DNA of 64,000 bases from Hyphomicrobium sp. CS1BSMeth3 (lineage in GTDB: Bacteria > Pseudomonadota > Alphaproteobacteria > Rhizobiales > Hyphomicrobiaceae): the NCBI RefSeq assembly GCF_900117415.1, contig NZ_FPEI01000006.1, forward strand, positions 2,108,001 through 2,172,000, written 5' to 3'. Positions 7,905-16,997 of this stretch are shown here, piece by piece (within the stretch, counting starts at the first letter, position 1; each line of letters begins with the position of its first letter). The notes under the pieces were generated by a model. It was not told the origin of the DNA, did no database searches, and saw nothing but the letters and a program-made list of their open reading frames with translations. Both the position numbers and the translations under genes were made by a program.

Positions 7905-8921
7905 CTACGTGGCCCTTATAGTATGCAGGGCATCTTCCAGACGCCGCCATGCGTGTTCGTCCGCCGGGAGACCGAACCGAAGCCACGTCGGGTGTCCGTG
8001 GAACTGCCGCACGTGAATGCCGTGCTGCCCGAGGGTAGCAGCCAACTCTGCAGCAGCCTGATGCTCGAACAGCCGGAACAGCAACGTGCCGCCAATGAGT
8101 GCGCATCCGCAGGCTAAAAGCAGAGCGTCGAGGCGACGTTGGTCCTCCTGCAAACGGCGAACCGCGACCTTGAGCCATTGGTCATCGGCGAGCGCCACTG
8201 TACCGATGTGGAGCGCAGGTCCCGAGACGGCCCATGGCCCGAGATAGTCGCGCAGGCGAACGGCCATGAGCGGCTGCGAGATCGCGAAGCCAAGGCGCAG
8301 GCCTGCCAGGCCGTACATTTTTCCGAACGAGCGGAGGACGATTGTCGCGTTCGGAATGTCGGCAACGAGGCTCGCTTCAGCAGGCAGGACGTCCGCGAAG
8401 GCTTCATCGACGACAAGGAGGCCGCCACGGGAGTCGAGTTCGCGCGCAAGCGCGTGGAGCAAGGGCCGCGGAATAAGCCGACCCGTAGGATTATTGGGAT
8501 TGACCAGCACGACGACGCGCGCTCGGCGAATGGAGCTGAGGTCCGGCACCTCGCGGACGTCGTGCCCCTCACGGCGCCATGCAACGGCGTGCTCGGCATA
8601 AGTCGGCGCGAGCACGGCAACATCACTCCGATCTACGAGCCGCGGCAGGATCTGGATGAGCGCTTGAGTGCCCGGCGCGGAAACGATCATGCCAGGATCG
8701 CCCGCGCCATAGCGGTGCGCCGCCGCCGCCCTCAACGCCAGCTCCTCGGAAGCGAACGGGAGGCGTGACCAGCACATGGGCGACATGTCAGGCAATGGAT
8801 AGGGAATGGGATTGATGCCTGTCGACAGGTCGATCCAGGGTTCCTGCGCATGAGGCCAGCGGGCGCGGGCACTATCGAGATCGCCGCCATGCGGGACCGG
8901 TTCCGGCGACGCGCGAGACAT
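7905..8921 (-). CDS. cobD: L-threonine-O-3-phosphate decarboxylase (PLP-dependent)
   Basis: This class I/II aminotransferase-fold enzyme of 338 residues is expected to decarboxylate L-threonine phosphate to (R)-1-amino-2-propanol phosphate, the cobalamin side-chain linker. The family features are DLSTGINPIPYPLP near residue 31, a VNPNNPTGR motif, VVDEAFADVLP, and the PLP lysine in SFGKMYGLAGLRLGF. It is divergent from cbiB with a 41-base gap. The product of this enzyme is the substrate attached by CbiB. In aerobic-pathway nomenclature this gene is called cobC. Confidence 0.9.
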   Translation of the reverse strand: MSRASPEPVPHGGDLDSARARWPHAQEPWIDLSTGINPIPYPLPDMSPMCWSRLPFASEELALRAAAAHRYGAGDPGMIVSAPGTQALIQILPRLVDRSDVAVLAPTYAEHAVAWRREGHDVREVPDLSSIRRARVVVLVNPNNPTGRLIPRPLLHALARELDSRGGLLVVDEAFADVLPAEASLVADIPNATIVLRSFGKMYGLAGLRLGFAISQPLMAVRLRDYLGPWAVSGPALHIGTVALADDQWLKVAVRRLQEDQRRLDALLLACGCALIGGTLLFRLFEHQAAAELAATLGQHGIHVRQFHGHPTWLRFGLPADEHAWRRLEDALHTIRAT

Positions 8922-8962
8922 GCTAGCTCCGGCGCGCCCGTCCGGGCACAGGATAGACAGCC

Positions 8963-9934
8963 ATGTTTTTCACGCTCGCCCTCACGTCTCTCATTTTGGA
9001 AGCTGCGGTCGGATACCCGCAATCGCTGTACCGGCGGATCGGCCATCCCGTCAGTTGGGTCGGCCATTTGATAGCATGGTGCGATACCCGCTGGAACAAT
9101 ACGCAGGATGCATTTGCCACAAGGCGCCTCTGGGGCGTCGTGACGCTCGCCCTTTGCCTAGCCGTCGTATTCGTTGCGAGCATGGCTTGCGTGCTTGCCG
9201 TCGGCAACGCCATCGCATGGCCAGTCAATCTCATCCTGCTGGCTCTGCTGGCGAGCTCGCTGATCGCACAGCGCAGCCTCCATGATCACGTCGCAGCAGT
9301 CGCCGTGGCTCTGGAGCAGCACGGCCTCGATGATGCCCGTAAAGCCGTCTCGATGATCGTCGGGCGGGACCCTGCTTCGCTCGACACACACGCCGTGAGC
9401 CGCGCGGCGATCGAGAGCCTTTCGGAGAACTTCTCCGATGGCATTGTCGCTCCCACTTTCTGGGTTGTCCTGGGAGGATTGCCCGGGGCGGCGCTGTACA
9501 AGGCAGTCAACACCGCCGACAGCATGATCGGGCACAAGAGCGAGCGCTATCGCGCCTTTGGATGGGCCGCCGCGCGCCTTGATGATCTGATCAATCTTCC
9601 TGCTTCGCGTCTCTCGGCGTTTTGGATCGTGCTTGCAGCTTGCCTTCTGCGCGATACGAGCGGTCCGGCTTCACTCAAGGCTGTGCTCAGGGATGCCTCG
9701 GCTCATCGCTCACCAAACGCAGGTTGGCCCGAGTCTGCGATGGCAGGCGCGCTCGGCCTAAAGCTCGCGGGGCCGCGTGTGTACGCGGGCGTGAAGGTGG
9801 AGGATCACTGGATGGGTGATGGTCGCGCCGAAGCGCAGGCCGCCGATATTCGTCGCGCACTCAGCGTCTATCGGCTCGCCTGCTTGCTACAGGCAGGTGT
9901 AATCGCGGCCCTGGCGATGTTGTTCAGCACCTGA
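8963..9934 (+). CDS. cbiB: Adenosylcobinamide-phosphate synthase
   Basis: CbiB attaches aminopropanol (phosphate) to adenosylcobyrate at the membrane. The 323-residue protein is hydrophobic at both ends and contains family segments including LILEAAVGYPQSLYRRIGHPVSWVG split near the N-terminus, IVGRDPASLD, ESLSENFSDGIVAPTFW and VNTADSMIGHKSERYRAFGWAAARLDD. Near the C-terminus is the MAGALGLKLAGPRVY segment. The start is divergent from cobD and the short shared gap must contain both promoters. Confidence 0.93.
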   Translation: MFFTLALTSLILEAAVGYPQSLYRRIGHPVSWVGHLIAWCDTRWNNTQDAFATRRLWGVVTLALCLAVVFVASMACVLAVGNAIAWPVNLILLALLASSLIAQRSLHDHVAAVAVALEQHGLDDARKAVSMIVGRDPASLDTHAVSRAAIESLSENFSDGIVAPTFWVVLGGLPGAALYKAVNTADSMIGHKSERYRAFGWAAARLDDLINLPASRLSAFWIVLAACLLRDTSGPASLKAVLRDASAHRSPNAGWPESAMAGALGLKLAGPRVYAGVKVEDHWMGDGRAEAQAADIRRALSVYRLACLLQAGVIAALAMLFST

Positions 9935-10032
9935 TCGCGGCGATGCGCGCGATTTGCAGGAGAGCCCCTATATCGAGGCGCTCCTCCAGATGCGATACCT
10001 TGAACCATGATGGCCTTGGCCGGCGGCCCCAG

Positions 10033-10551
10033 CTATTTCAGAAGAAGGGGCAATCCCGCGACCACCAGCGCGGCGCGATCTGCGATCTGTGCCACGCGTT
10101 GGTTCAACCGCCCTTGCTCATCTCGAAAGCGCCGCCCGAGAGGTGTCTCGGGCACGATGCCGAAGCCGACTTCGTTCGAAACCACCACGAGCGGCCCTGG
10201 CGCCTTCTCGAGGGCCACTATGAGCCGATCGCTTGCCGCATCCAAATCGAGGTCGGCGAGCAGACAGTTGCTGAGCCAGAGAGTAAGGCAGTCAACCAAG
10301 ATCGGACGGCGCAAGTGCTCGAGACTTTGCAGCACTTCCGGCAGATCGCGGGGCGCATCCACAGTCTGCCATCGATCATCTCGTCGGCTGCGATGATGAG
10401 CGATGCGCTCGCGCATTTCATCGTCCAACGCCTCTCCCGTCGCGACATAAATCCACGGCGGAGGCAATTCACTCACGATGGACTCGGCATATCGGCTCTT
10501 CCCGGAGCGTGCTCCGCCAAGAACGATCGTCAGGCGATGATGCTTGGACAT
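10033..10551 (-). CDS. cobP: Bifunctional adenosylcobinamide kinase/GTP guanylyltransferase
   Basis: CobP (CobU) phosphorylates adenosylcobinamide and transfers GMP to give adenosylcobinamide-GDP, the CobS substrate. The 172-residue protein has a P-loop GGARSGKS at residues 12-19, a YVATGE segment, an H-rich RIAHHRSRR stretch containing the guanylylated histidine region, DCLTLWLSN and VVSNEVGFGIVP, all in order. It is convergent with cbiB. The 207 bases upstream to the next gene show no further cob gene; cobO is not in the window. Confidence 0.95.
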   Translation of the reverse strand: MSKHHRLTIVLGGARSGKSRYAESIVSELPPPWIYVATGEALDDEMRERIAHHRSRRDDRWQTVDAPRDLPEVLQSLEHLRRPILVDCLTLWLSNCLLADLDLDAASDRLIVALEKAPGPLVVVSNEVGFGIVPETPLGRRFRDEQGRLNQRVAQIADRAALVVAGLPLLLK

Positions 10552-10758
10552 GGGACGGATCAGGGCTCAACCTTGAGAGACGACCATCCATGTATACGGG
10601 ATCTGTCGTTCCCAGTCAGGTCGAACTGGCTGCACCTCATGATGTGGGCTGGCGAAGTCCCCGGGCGCTGACGGGAGCCACTCCCGCGCTCGCGCGAGCG
10701 GGACAGACGTCGATCCGTGCCGCGCCCATTCGGCTCAGGCATCGGCTTACCGGCTCGA

Positions 10759-11448
10759 TCATCGTTCGAGCCACGCGAAGGCGCGCTCAAGGTACGCCTT
10801 GCCGTCGCAAGTCACAGGCGTTCCATGCGCCATCAGCACCTTTCTTGTCGGCCACGCGAGAATGCGCGCGAGAGGCGCCCGCGCCGCGCGCCGGTCGGTG
10901 AACGCAATCCGAAACTTTCGCGGCACAGACGGCTCGGGCTCGAGCATCAGATCCCACTTGGCGAGCGCGGCCCGCCAGCCGGAGAACCAGCGCGGGGGAA
11001 ACTGCTGGAGAAGATCCGTAAAGAGAACCGTCCCGCTTCTGGCGTGAAAGAAGACGATCTCCGTCGTGATGCGGTTGCCGTGCATCGCGACCTGATCGAT
11101 ATCCGCGCACCAATCGTGATCCTCGGCTCGCCCCAGGTCGCAATCGAAGGCGATGTCCTTGCGCTTCTGCCGCAAGCCGGGGGGCGCGTACAGCTTGGCA
11201 TGTGGGTAGGCGCGCTTCCAGTCGGGGATGAACACGTGATGGAGCGAATTGGGAGCGACGATGTGGCGGACCGGGCCGAGGGCATCGATGGCCGCACCGA
11301 GGCTCTGCGTGAGCGCAACCGGTGACCAAATGAAGAGATCGCCGTCGGACAACCGGATGATGGCCATGCGCGTCGGATAGCGAAAGCCGACGACCGCCAC
11401 TTCGGGCCCATCGGCAATCCAGATCTCGTCGTCGAAGGGCGTCAGCAT
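10759..11448 (-). CDS. DUF4336-type protein (metallo-hydrolase-like)
   Basis: The 229-residue protein matches the DUF4336 pattern: MLTPFDDEIWIADGP at the start, RMAIIRLSDGDLFIWSPVAL, the APNSLHHVFIPDWKRAYPHAKLYAPPGL segment cut by variable residues, and a VLFTDLLQQFP stretch. The fold is thought to resemble the metallo-beta-lactamase superfamily with a reduced metal site; the HH pair in SLHHVF would be the remaining ligands. It stands alone between cobP and a MocR regulator on the same strand. The function is unknown. Confidence 0.75.
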   Translation of the reverse strand: MLTPFDDEIWIADGPEVAVVGFRYPTRMAIIRLSDGDLFIWSPVALTQSLGAAIDALGPVRHIVAPNSLHHVFIPDWKRAYPHAKLYAPPGLRQKRKDIAFDCDLGRAEDHDWCADIDQVAMHGNRITTEIVFFHARSGTVLFTDLLQQFPPRWFSGWRAALAKWDLMLEPEPSVPRKFRIAFTDRRAARAPLARILAWPTRKVLMAHGTPVTCDGKAYLERAFAWLER

Positions 11449-11477
11449 CGCTTATCCTGGTGGGAGGCACCAAATCT

Positions 11478-12878
11478 TTATCGCGCGAGCGCCCGCTGCA
11501 GAACCGGCATCACCCGCCGGTCGTCGCAGTGCGCCACATTGAACCGCATGAAATCAGCCGCGGACTGCGAAGCACTAAAGACATTTCCGGGCGCGAGCAC
11601 GACGTTCTCTGTGAGCGCCGACCGCGCCACGTCGGCCGAGTCGCGCCCCTCTGGAAGACGGCACCACAAATAGAAGCCGCCGCGCGGCATCAGCCATGGC
11701 TCGATACCCAAACGCAGAAGCTTCTCGGCGGCGTTGCGCCGCGACCGCGCCAAGCGGCGGCGCAGTTCGTCCATGTGCTTGCGGTAGCTGCCGCCGGCGA
11801 GAACGGATGCAATGATCTCGGTGGCGACCGGACTCGGCCCGCCAAAACTGGTTGCGACCTGCAGGTCGACGAGATCAGCGATCCACTCCGGCCGGGCGGC
11901 GATGTACCCGCAGCGTAGGGAGGCGGACAGCGTCTTGGAAAAGCTGCCAATGCGGATGACGCGCCTCAGCCCGTCGAGGACGGCCAGCCGCGCCGAGGGC
12001 TCGGGCTCGAAATCGGCGAAGATGTCGTCCTCGACGATCGTCAGGTCGTGAGTGGCGGCGGCCGTCAGCAAACGATGCGCAGCGCGGGCCGACAGCGTTG
12101 CACCGGTCGGATTATGCAGCGCCGAGTTGGTGATGTAGAGGCGTGGCCGCTCGGCGGCGAGGACGGCTTCGAAGCGATCGATGTCCGGTCCCGAAGCGGT
12201 GTAGGGCACACCGACGATCTTCACCTGATGCGCGCGCAGCAACGCCCGAAAGTTGAAATAGCAGGGATCGTCCACCACGACCGTATCGCCGGGGCGAAGC
12301 AGAAAGCGGCAGATGAGGTCGATGGCCTGCGTGCCGGAAGCCGTCAGCAAAAGTTGATCGGCGGACACGTCGAGCCCGTCCTCGGCAAAGCGCCCCATCA
12401 GGAGACGCCGGAGCGCGAGCGAGCCGCGCGTCGCACCATAGTCGGCGAGCACGGCGGGCTCAGCCCGCGCGAGGGCGCGCATCGCGCGGCGTAGAGCATC
12501 GACCGGCATCCAGTCGGCCGGCAACCAGCCGCAGCCCGGCTTCGGCATCGTCGCGTCGGTGTCGAGCGATTGGCGGGAAACCCAGAGCGGATCGACGGCG
12601 CGATCCATCGGCGGCCGGTCGTCGGCCAGAGACAGCGGCGGAAGAGCAGTGGAAGACACGTAGAAGCCGGAGCCGCGCCGGGCCCGGACCAGGCCCTCGG
12701 CCACCAGGCGGTCATAGGCCTCCACCACGGTCGAGGGCGAGACGCGCATAGTCGCCGCGAAGCTGCGGATCGACGGCAGGCGGTCGCCGGCCGTGAGCGC
12801 GCGGCTCGCCACTTTGGCGCGGATCGCCCGCATCACGCCGGCGGTTCGCGTCATCTCCTCGACTTCGGGCTTGCTCAA
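11478..12878 (-). CDS. MocR/PdxR-like transcriptional regulator (GntR HTH + aminotransferase domain)
   Basis: The 466-residue protein fuses an N-terminal GntR winged helix (ALTAGDRLPSIRSFAATMRVSPSTVVEAYDRL, residues about 28-60, given in two parts) to a class I aminotransferase-like domain (residues about 110-460). That domain keeps the PLP-site segments HNPTGATLS, EDDIFADF and the lysine in IGSFSKTLSASLRCG. Such proteins sense PLP or amino acids and control nearby genes. It is divergent from a DMT exporter, its likely target. The first codon appears to be TTG at 12878; ATG at 12854 is an alternative but has poor spacing to a GAGGAG. Confidence 0.85.
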   Translation of the reverse strand: MSKPEVEEMTRTAGVMRAIRAKVASRALTAGDRLPSIRSFAATMRVSPSTVVEAYDRLVAEGLVRARRGSGFYVSSTALPPLSLADDRPPMDRAVDPLWVSRQSLDTDATMPKPGCGWLPADWMPVDALRRAMRALARAEPAVLADYGATRGSLALRRLLMGRFAEDGLDVSADQLLLTASGTQAIDLICRFLLRPGDTVVVDDPCYFNFRALLRAHQVKIVGVPYTASGPDIDRFEAVLAAERPRLYITNSALHNPTGATLSARAAHRLLTAAATHDLTIVEDDIFADFEPEPSARLAVLDGLRRVIRIGSFSKTLSASLRCGYIAARPEWIADLVDLQVATSFGGPSPVATEIIASVLAGGSYRKHMDELRRRLARSRRNAAEKLLRLGIEPWLMPRGGFYLWCRLPEGRDSADVARSALTENVVLAPGNVFSASQSAADFMRFNVAHCDDRRVMPVLQRALAR

Positions 12879-12983
12879 AGCGTATGGCTTTCTTCAGGCA
12901 TACAGTTTGACGATATTGTACTGATCTGTAGCTCCCATGGCTATCAGGAGCCGCCTATTCTCGCGCCGAAAAAGCGAGGAGCC

Positions 12984-13853
12984 ATGGACGAGCTCAAGGC
13001 ATCGATCGGAGCTTGGGGCAGCGGCCTCCTGGGCGTGATCATTTTCAGCGGATCTCTGCCGGCGACGCGCGTCGCCGTGGCCGGGTTCTCCCCGCTGTTC
13101 CTGACGTCCGCACGAGCCATCATCGCTGCGCTCCTCGCGGCGGCCCTGCTCGTGCTGTTGCGCCAGCCGCGCCCCGAACAGCGCGACCTCGCCTCTCTGG
13201 CGATCGTGGCCCTCGGCGTCGTCATCGGTTTTCCGCTGCTGACGGCCCTGGCCCTTCAACACATCACGTCCGCCCGCTCAATCGTCTTCATCGGCCTGCT
13301 GCCGCTCGCGACTGCCGTCTTCGGCGTCCTGCGCGGCGGCGAGCGGCCGAGGCCGGTCTTCTGGCTGTTTGCATGTCTGGGGAGCGCCACCGTCGCCGCC
13401 TTTGCGTTCTCCAGCGATGGATCGGGCGCGCTGATCGGCGATCTTCTGATGATCGCCGCCATTATTCTCTGCGGCCTTGGCTATGCGGACGGGGCGGTGC
13501 TCTCCCGGCGGCTCGGGGGCTGGCAGGTCATCTCGTGGGCACTGGTCCTCGCCGCACCGCTGATGTCGCTGCTGACGATCATGACGCTGCCCACGTCATG
13601 GCAGGGCATCGGCGTTCCTGCCTGGCTCAGCCTCGCTTATGTGTCGGTCTTCAGCATGCTGGTCGGCTTCGTGTTCTGGTACCGGGGGCTGGCGCTCGGT
13701 GGCATCGCAGCCGTCGGCCAACTGCAATTGCTCCAGCCGTTCTTCGGCCTGGCTCTCGCCGGCCTGCTACTCGGCGAGCCGGTTGCCTGGACCATGATCG
13801 CGGCGACCGGACTCGTCGTCGTGTTCGTGGCCTTCGCCCGGAGGTTCGCCTGA
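12984..13853 (+). CDS. EamA/DMT-family transporter
   Basis: The 289-residue membrane protein has about ten hydrophobic helices arranged as two EamA repeats (for example AVAGFSPLFLTSARAIIAALLAA in the first half and VFSMLVGFVFWYRGLALGGIAAVGQLQLLQPFFGLALAGLLLGEP, broken here, in the second). DMT proteins of this type usually export amino acids or metabolites. A GCGAGGA ribosome site precedes ATG 12984; longer upstream frames overlap the intergenic region and are unlikely. The divergent MocR gene suggests control by an aminotransferase-type sensor. Confidence 0.85.
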   Translation: MDELKASIGAWGSGLLGVIIFSGSLPATRVAVAGFSPLFLTSARAIIAALLAAALLVLLRQPRPEQRDLASLAIVALGVVIGFPLLTALALQHITSARSIVFIGLLPLATAVFGVLRGGERPRPVFWLFACLGSATVAAFAFSSDGSGALIGDLLMIAAIILCGLGYADGAVLSRRLGGWQVISWALVLAAPLMSLLTIMTLPTSWQGIGVPAWLSLAYVSVFSMLVGFVFWYRGLALGGIAAVGQLQLLQPFFGLALAGLLLGEPVAWTMIAATGLVVVFVAFARRFA

Positions 13854-13885
13854 GAAGCGACTGACGCCGCTTCGGCATCCAGCCA

Positions 13886-14746
13886 TCACCCGTCGCCGGG
13901 CACGCTCTGCAGTGGGGGCCACAGCATCTGCTTGTCGGGCAGGATGGGAGCGTTGGTGACAACATTTGCGATTTCGGCGGCCGCGCGCTTGAGCCGCTTG
14001 GCAGCGCGCTTTGCGAATGCGGCCGTGCCGTCGATCGCCTTCTCATAGGCAATCAAGCCCACAGAGTACGAGACCGCTCCACTTCCCTCGTGGACCGGGC
14101 AGGCAATGCCCCACAAGCCCGCTTCACTCTCCCCGGCGGACAGCGCGTAACCCAGGCGTCGGATGTCCTTCAAATGTGCGATGAAAGCGTCCGGGTCGGT
14201 AATGGTGCGCGCCGTAAAGCGTTCGAGCGGCTTGGCCAGGAGCTGCCGAAGTATCCAGCTTGGCTGATAGGCGAGGAGGGCCTTTCCGCCGGCCAAAGCA
14301 TGGATCTTGAAGTGGCGGCCGGGATGGACGGTCGGGGCCTTTGCGGTGCGAGGCGACTGCACCGCCAGGATGTAGGCCTCGAACTCGAATAGACCCGCGA
14401 TGTAGGCGACCATGCCGAACTCATCCGCGATCTCTTGCGCGATCGGCCGCGTTCTGTCGACAATGGATCCGCTGCCGGCGATCGTTTGGGCAATGCGTCC
14501 GAGGCGCGCCCCGACGATGTATTTTGCGCCGCGGCCCTCACCCTCGAGGACGCCGAGTTCGCTGAGCCGCTGCAGTAGCCGGTAAGCCGTCACGAGCGGC
14601 AGGTTCATGTGATGCGCGACCTCCGAGGCCGTCAGCCCGCCGCTCGACATGGCGACGAGCTCGATCACGCCGAACGCGCGCCAGAGCGGCAGCGAGCTGG
14701 CAATATCCTTCGTGTCGCTTTTGGCCGTGCTGCGGCTCATCGGCAT
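13886..14746 (-). CDS. IclR-family transcriptional regulator
   Basis: The product (about 286 residues) has an N-terminal winged helix (FGVIELVAMSSGGLTASEVAHHMNLPLVTAYRLLQRLSELGVL, seen in parts) and a C-terminal IclR effector domain with the ALAGGKALLAYQP and GYALSAGESEAGLWGIACPV segments. It is divergent from the hydantoinase-type operon. An inverted repeat in their shared upstream region is a good candidate for its operator. ATG 14746 was chosen; a TTG at 14800 extends the frame without adding recognisable sequence. Confidence 0.88.
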   Translation of the reverse strand: MPMSRSTAKSDTKDIASSLPLWRAFGVIELVAMSSGGLTASEVAHHMNLPLVTAYRLLQRLSELGVLEGEGRGAKYIVGARLGRIAQTIAGSGSIVDRTRPIAQEIADEFGMVAYIAGLFEFEAYILAVQSPRTAKAPTVHPGRHFKIHALAGGKALLAYQPSWILRQLLAKPLERFTARTITDPDAFIAHLKDIRRLGYALSAGESEAGLWGIACPVHEGSGAVSYSVGLIAYEKAIDGTAAFAKRAAKRLKRAAAEIANVVTNAPILPDKQMLWPPLQSVPGDG

Positions 14747-14815
14747 ATTTCCGACTTCATCGACGTCGGATCCTCGTGTGATGATCGTCGTCCCAGGCAA
14801 GTTACCTCAGACGAG

Positions 14816-14845
14816 TTGACATTTCAAAATATGAAAGCGTAACTT
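14816..14845 (+). promoter_or_regulatory. Promoter with IclR-type operator for the hydantoinase operon
   Basis: TTGACA (14816-14821) and TAACTT (14840-14845) form a plausible -35/-10 pair with an 18-base spacer. TTTCA-AAATA-TGAAA (14822-14836) is a perfect 5-base inverted repeat lying exactly in the spacer. Because an IclR gene points away from this site, the palindrome is a natural place for the regulator to bind. Confidence 0.5.
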
Positions 14846-14881
14846 GCAAAAAATGAATGCAAAGCCACGGAGAGCCTTCGA

Positions 14882-16972
14882 ATGGTCAGCCGCGTTGGTT
14901 CAGATATCGGCGGTACATTCACGGATATCGTGATCCTGTCCGAGGATGGCTCCACTTTCGAAATCGGCAAGGTCCTGACGACCCCTGACAATCCCGACGA
15001 GGCCGTGGTCGTCGGCATTTCGGAGGCGCTGGCTTCTTCCGGCGTGCCGCCTGGCGATATCTCCTACGCCGCACACGCCACGACCCTGTTCACCAATGCA
15101 CTTATCGAGCGCAAGGGCGCGCGAACGGCACTCATAACAACGCTTGGCTTTCGCGATGCCATCGAGATCGCCCGCGAGCATCGCTACGACATGTACGATC
15201 TGCGCATGGAGCGCCCGCGCCCGTTGGCGGCGCGTCATCTGCGCTTCGAGCTCGACGAGCGCGTGCTGGCCGACGGCAGCGTGCGAAAGGCACCTGATGA
15301 CGCCGATATCCTGTCGATCATCGAGCAACTCAAAGCTGAAAAGATCGAAGCCGTCGGCGTCTGTCTCATTCACTCATACGTGTGTCCTGCGCACGAGCAG
15401 CGTGTCGCCGAGCTTCTCGCGCGCGAGCTTCCGTCGGTTGCAGTGACCATTTCGTCGGAGCTCGTGCCGGAGATCCGCGAGTACGACCGTACATCGACGA
15501 CGCTCGCCAATGTTTACGTGAAAGGTATTGCCGAGCGGTACTTGAAGCAGCTCAGCCGGCGCATTCGTGACGAGCTGGGGATCGAGTGCGCGCTCTTCAT
15601 CATGCAGTCCAATGGTGGGGTCAGCGAGATCGAAGCGGCGCGCCGATATCCGATCCGCCTCGTCGAGTCCGGACCCGCAGCCGGCGCACAGGCAGCCGCC
15701 TACTTCGGCCAGCTTCTCGGCCACCCGAACCTTTTATCGTTCGACATGGGAGGAACCACCGCCAAGGCTTGCGTGATCGCCGATGGCGAGCCGCTCATTG
15801 CGCCGGAATTCGAGGTCGACCGGCAGTATCAGTTCAAGAAGGGTAGCGGCCTGCCGGTGAAGATCCCCGCCATCGAGATGATCGAGATCGGGACAGGCGG
15901 CGGCTCGATCGCGCAAGTGGATGCTCTTCGCCGCCTGCAGGTCGGTCCCAGAAGCGCGGGCTCGAAGCCAGGGCCCGTCAGCTATGGACTGGGCGGTACC
16001 GAGCCGACCGTGACGGATGCGGATCTCGTTCTCGGCTATCTCGATCCGAAGTTCTTCCTCGGCGGCAAGATGTCGTTGGATGCCGACGGTGCGCGGCGCG
16101 CCCTGGTGGAGAGGATCGGCAAGCCGCTCAATCTCGAGGTAACCGAAGCCGCATGGGGTGTGCATCAGCTCGCCAACGAGAGCATGGCGTCTGCTGCGCG
16201 CATTCACGCCATCGAACGCGGCAAGGACGTCCAGAAGTTTCCCATTTTTGCCTTCGGGGGCGCGGGCCCCGTTCATGCTTATGGCGTCGCGCGGATCCTG
16301 CGCAGTCCGAAGGTGCTTTATCCGGTTGGCGCCGGCGTCCTGTCGGCCATCGGCCTGCTCACAGCGCCGCTCGCGTTCGACTTCGTGCGTTCTTTGCCAG
16401 GGCCGCTCGATAACCTCGATCTGGATGCGGTCAATGCGCTCTACGAGCAGATGGAGGCGGAGGCGCGCGAGATCCTGAGCCGCACCGTGCCTGTCGACAA
16501 GATCACATTCCGCCGCTTTGCCGACATGCGCTATCGCAAGCAGGGTTACGAGATCCGCGTGCCATTCGCGGGCGGGAAGCTCGCCGCCGCAAGCATTCCG
16601 ACGCTCCGTCAGAGCTTCGAGGAGCACTATCGCGATCTCTACGGTCACACTGTGCCGAACGCATCGGTGGATACGGTGTCTTGGCGCTTGGTGGCGCTCG
16701 GACCTCGCCCGGAGCTCAAGCTCCCCAAGATTCCGGCGTCAGGAACGGATGCCAAGGCTGCACTGAAGGGTACGCGCCAGATCTACCTCGCCGATGCGCG
16801 GCACTTCGGGGAGGTCCCGGTCTATGATCGCTACAAGATCGGCGCGGGGACGAAGCTGTCCGGGCCCGCCGTTATCGAAGAGCGCGAGTCCACGGTCGTG
16901 ATCAATGGGCCGGGGCTCATCTCCGTCGACGAGATCGGAACCTTGAGTGTCGATCTCGAGAACAAGAGCTGA
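14882..16972 (+). CDS. Hydantoinase/oxoprolinase subunit A (HyuA family)
   Basis: This 696-residue protein is the ATP-binding subunit of the hydantoinase A/oxoprolinase/acetone-carboxylase superfamily. It has the N-terminal GSDIGGTFTDIVIL phosphate-binding motif (about residues 6-19), ATTLFTNALIERKGARTALITT (in parts), and VESGPAAGAQAA. The hydantoinase_A core has SFDMGGTTAKACVI, GTGGGSIA and AFGGAGPVHAYGVA. It works with the B subunit encoded 25 bases downstream to open a cyclic amide at the cost of ATP. Substrates in the family include N-methylhydantoin and 5-oxoproline and cannot be fixed from sequence. The neighbouring D-glutamate-cyclase-type gene points toward oxoproline. Confidence 0.88.
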   Translation: MVSRVGSDIGGTFTDIVILSEDGSTFEIGKVLTTPDNPDEAVVVGISEALASSGVPPGDISYAAHATTLFTNALIERKGARTALITTLGFRDAIEIAREHRYDMYDLRMERPRPLAARHLRFELDERVLADGSVRKAPDDADILSIIEQLKAEKIEAVGVCLIHSYVCPAHEQRVAELLARELPSVAVTISSELVPEIREYDRTSTTLANVYVKGIAERYLKQLSRRIRDELGIECALFIMQSNGGVSEIEAARRYPIRLVESGPAAGAQAAAYFGQLLGHPNLLSFDMGGTTAKACVIADGEPLIAPEFEVDRQYQFKKGSGLPVKIPAIEMIEIGTGGGSIAQVDALRRLQVGPRSAGSKPGPVSYGLGGTEPTVTDADLVLGYLDPKFFLGGKMSLDADGARRALVERIGKPLNLEVTEAAWGVHQLANESMASAARIHAIERGKDVQKFPIFAFGGAGPVHAYGVARILRSPKVLYPVGAGVLSAIGLLTAPLAFDFVRSLPGPLDNLDLDAVNALYEQMEAEAREILSRTVPVDKITFRRFADMRYRKQGYEIRVPFAGGKLAAASIPTLRQSFEEHYRDLYGHTVPNASVDTVSWRLVALGPRPELKLPKIPASGTDAKAALKGTRQIYLADARHFGEVPVYDRYKIGAGTKLSGPAVIEERESTVVINGPGLISVDEIGTLSVDLENKS

Positions 16973-16997
16973 TCGCCCCCGCCTCGGAGTCTCAAGC

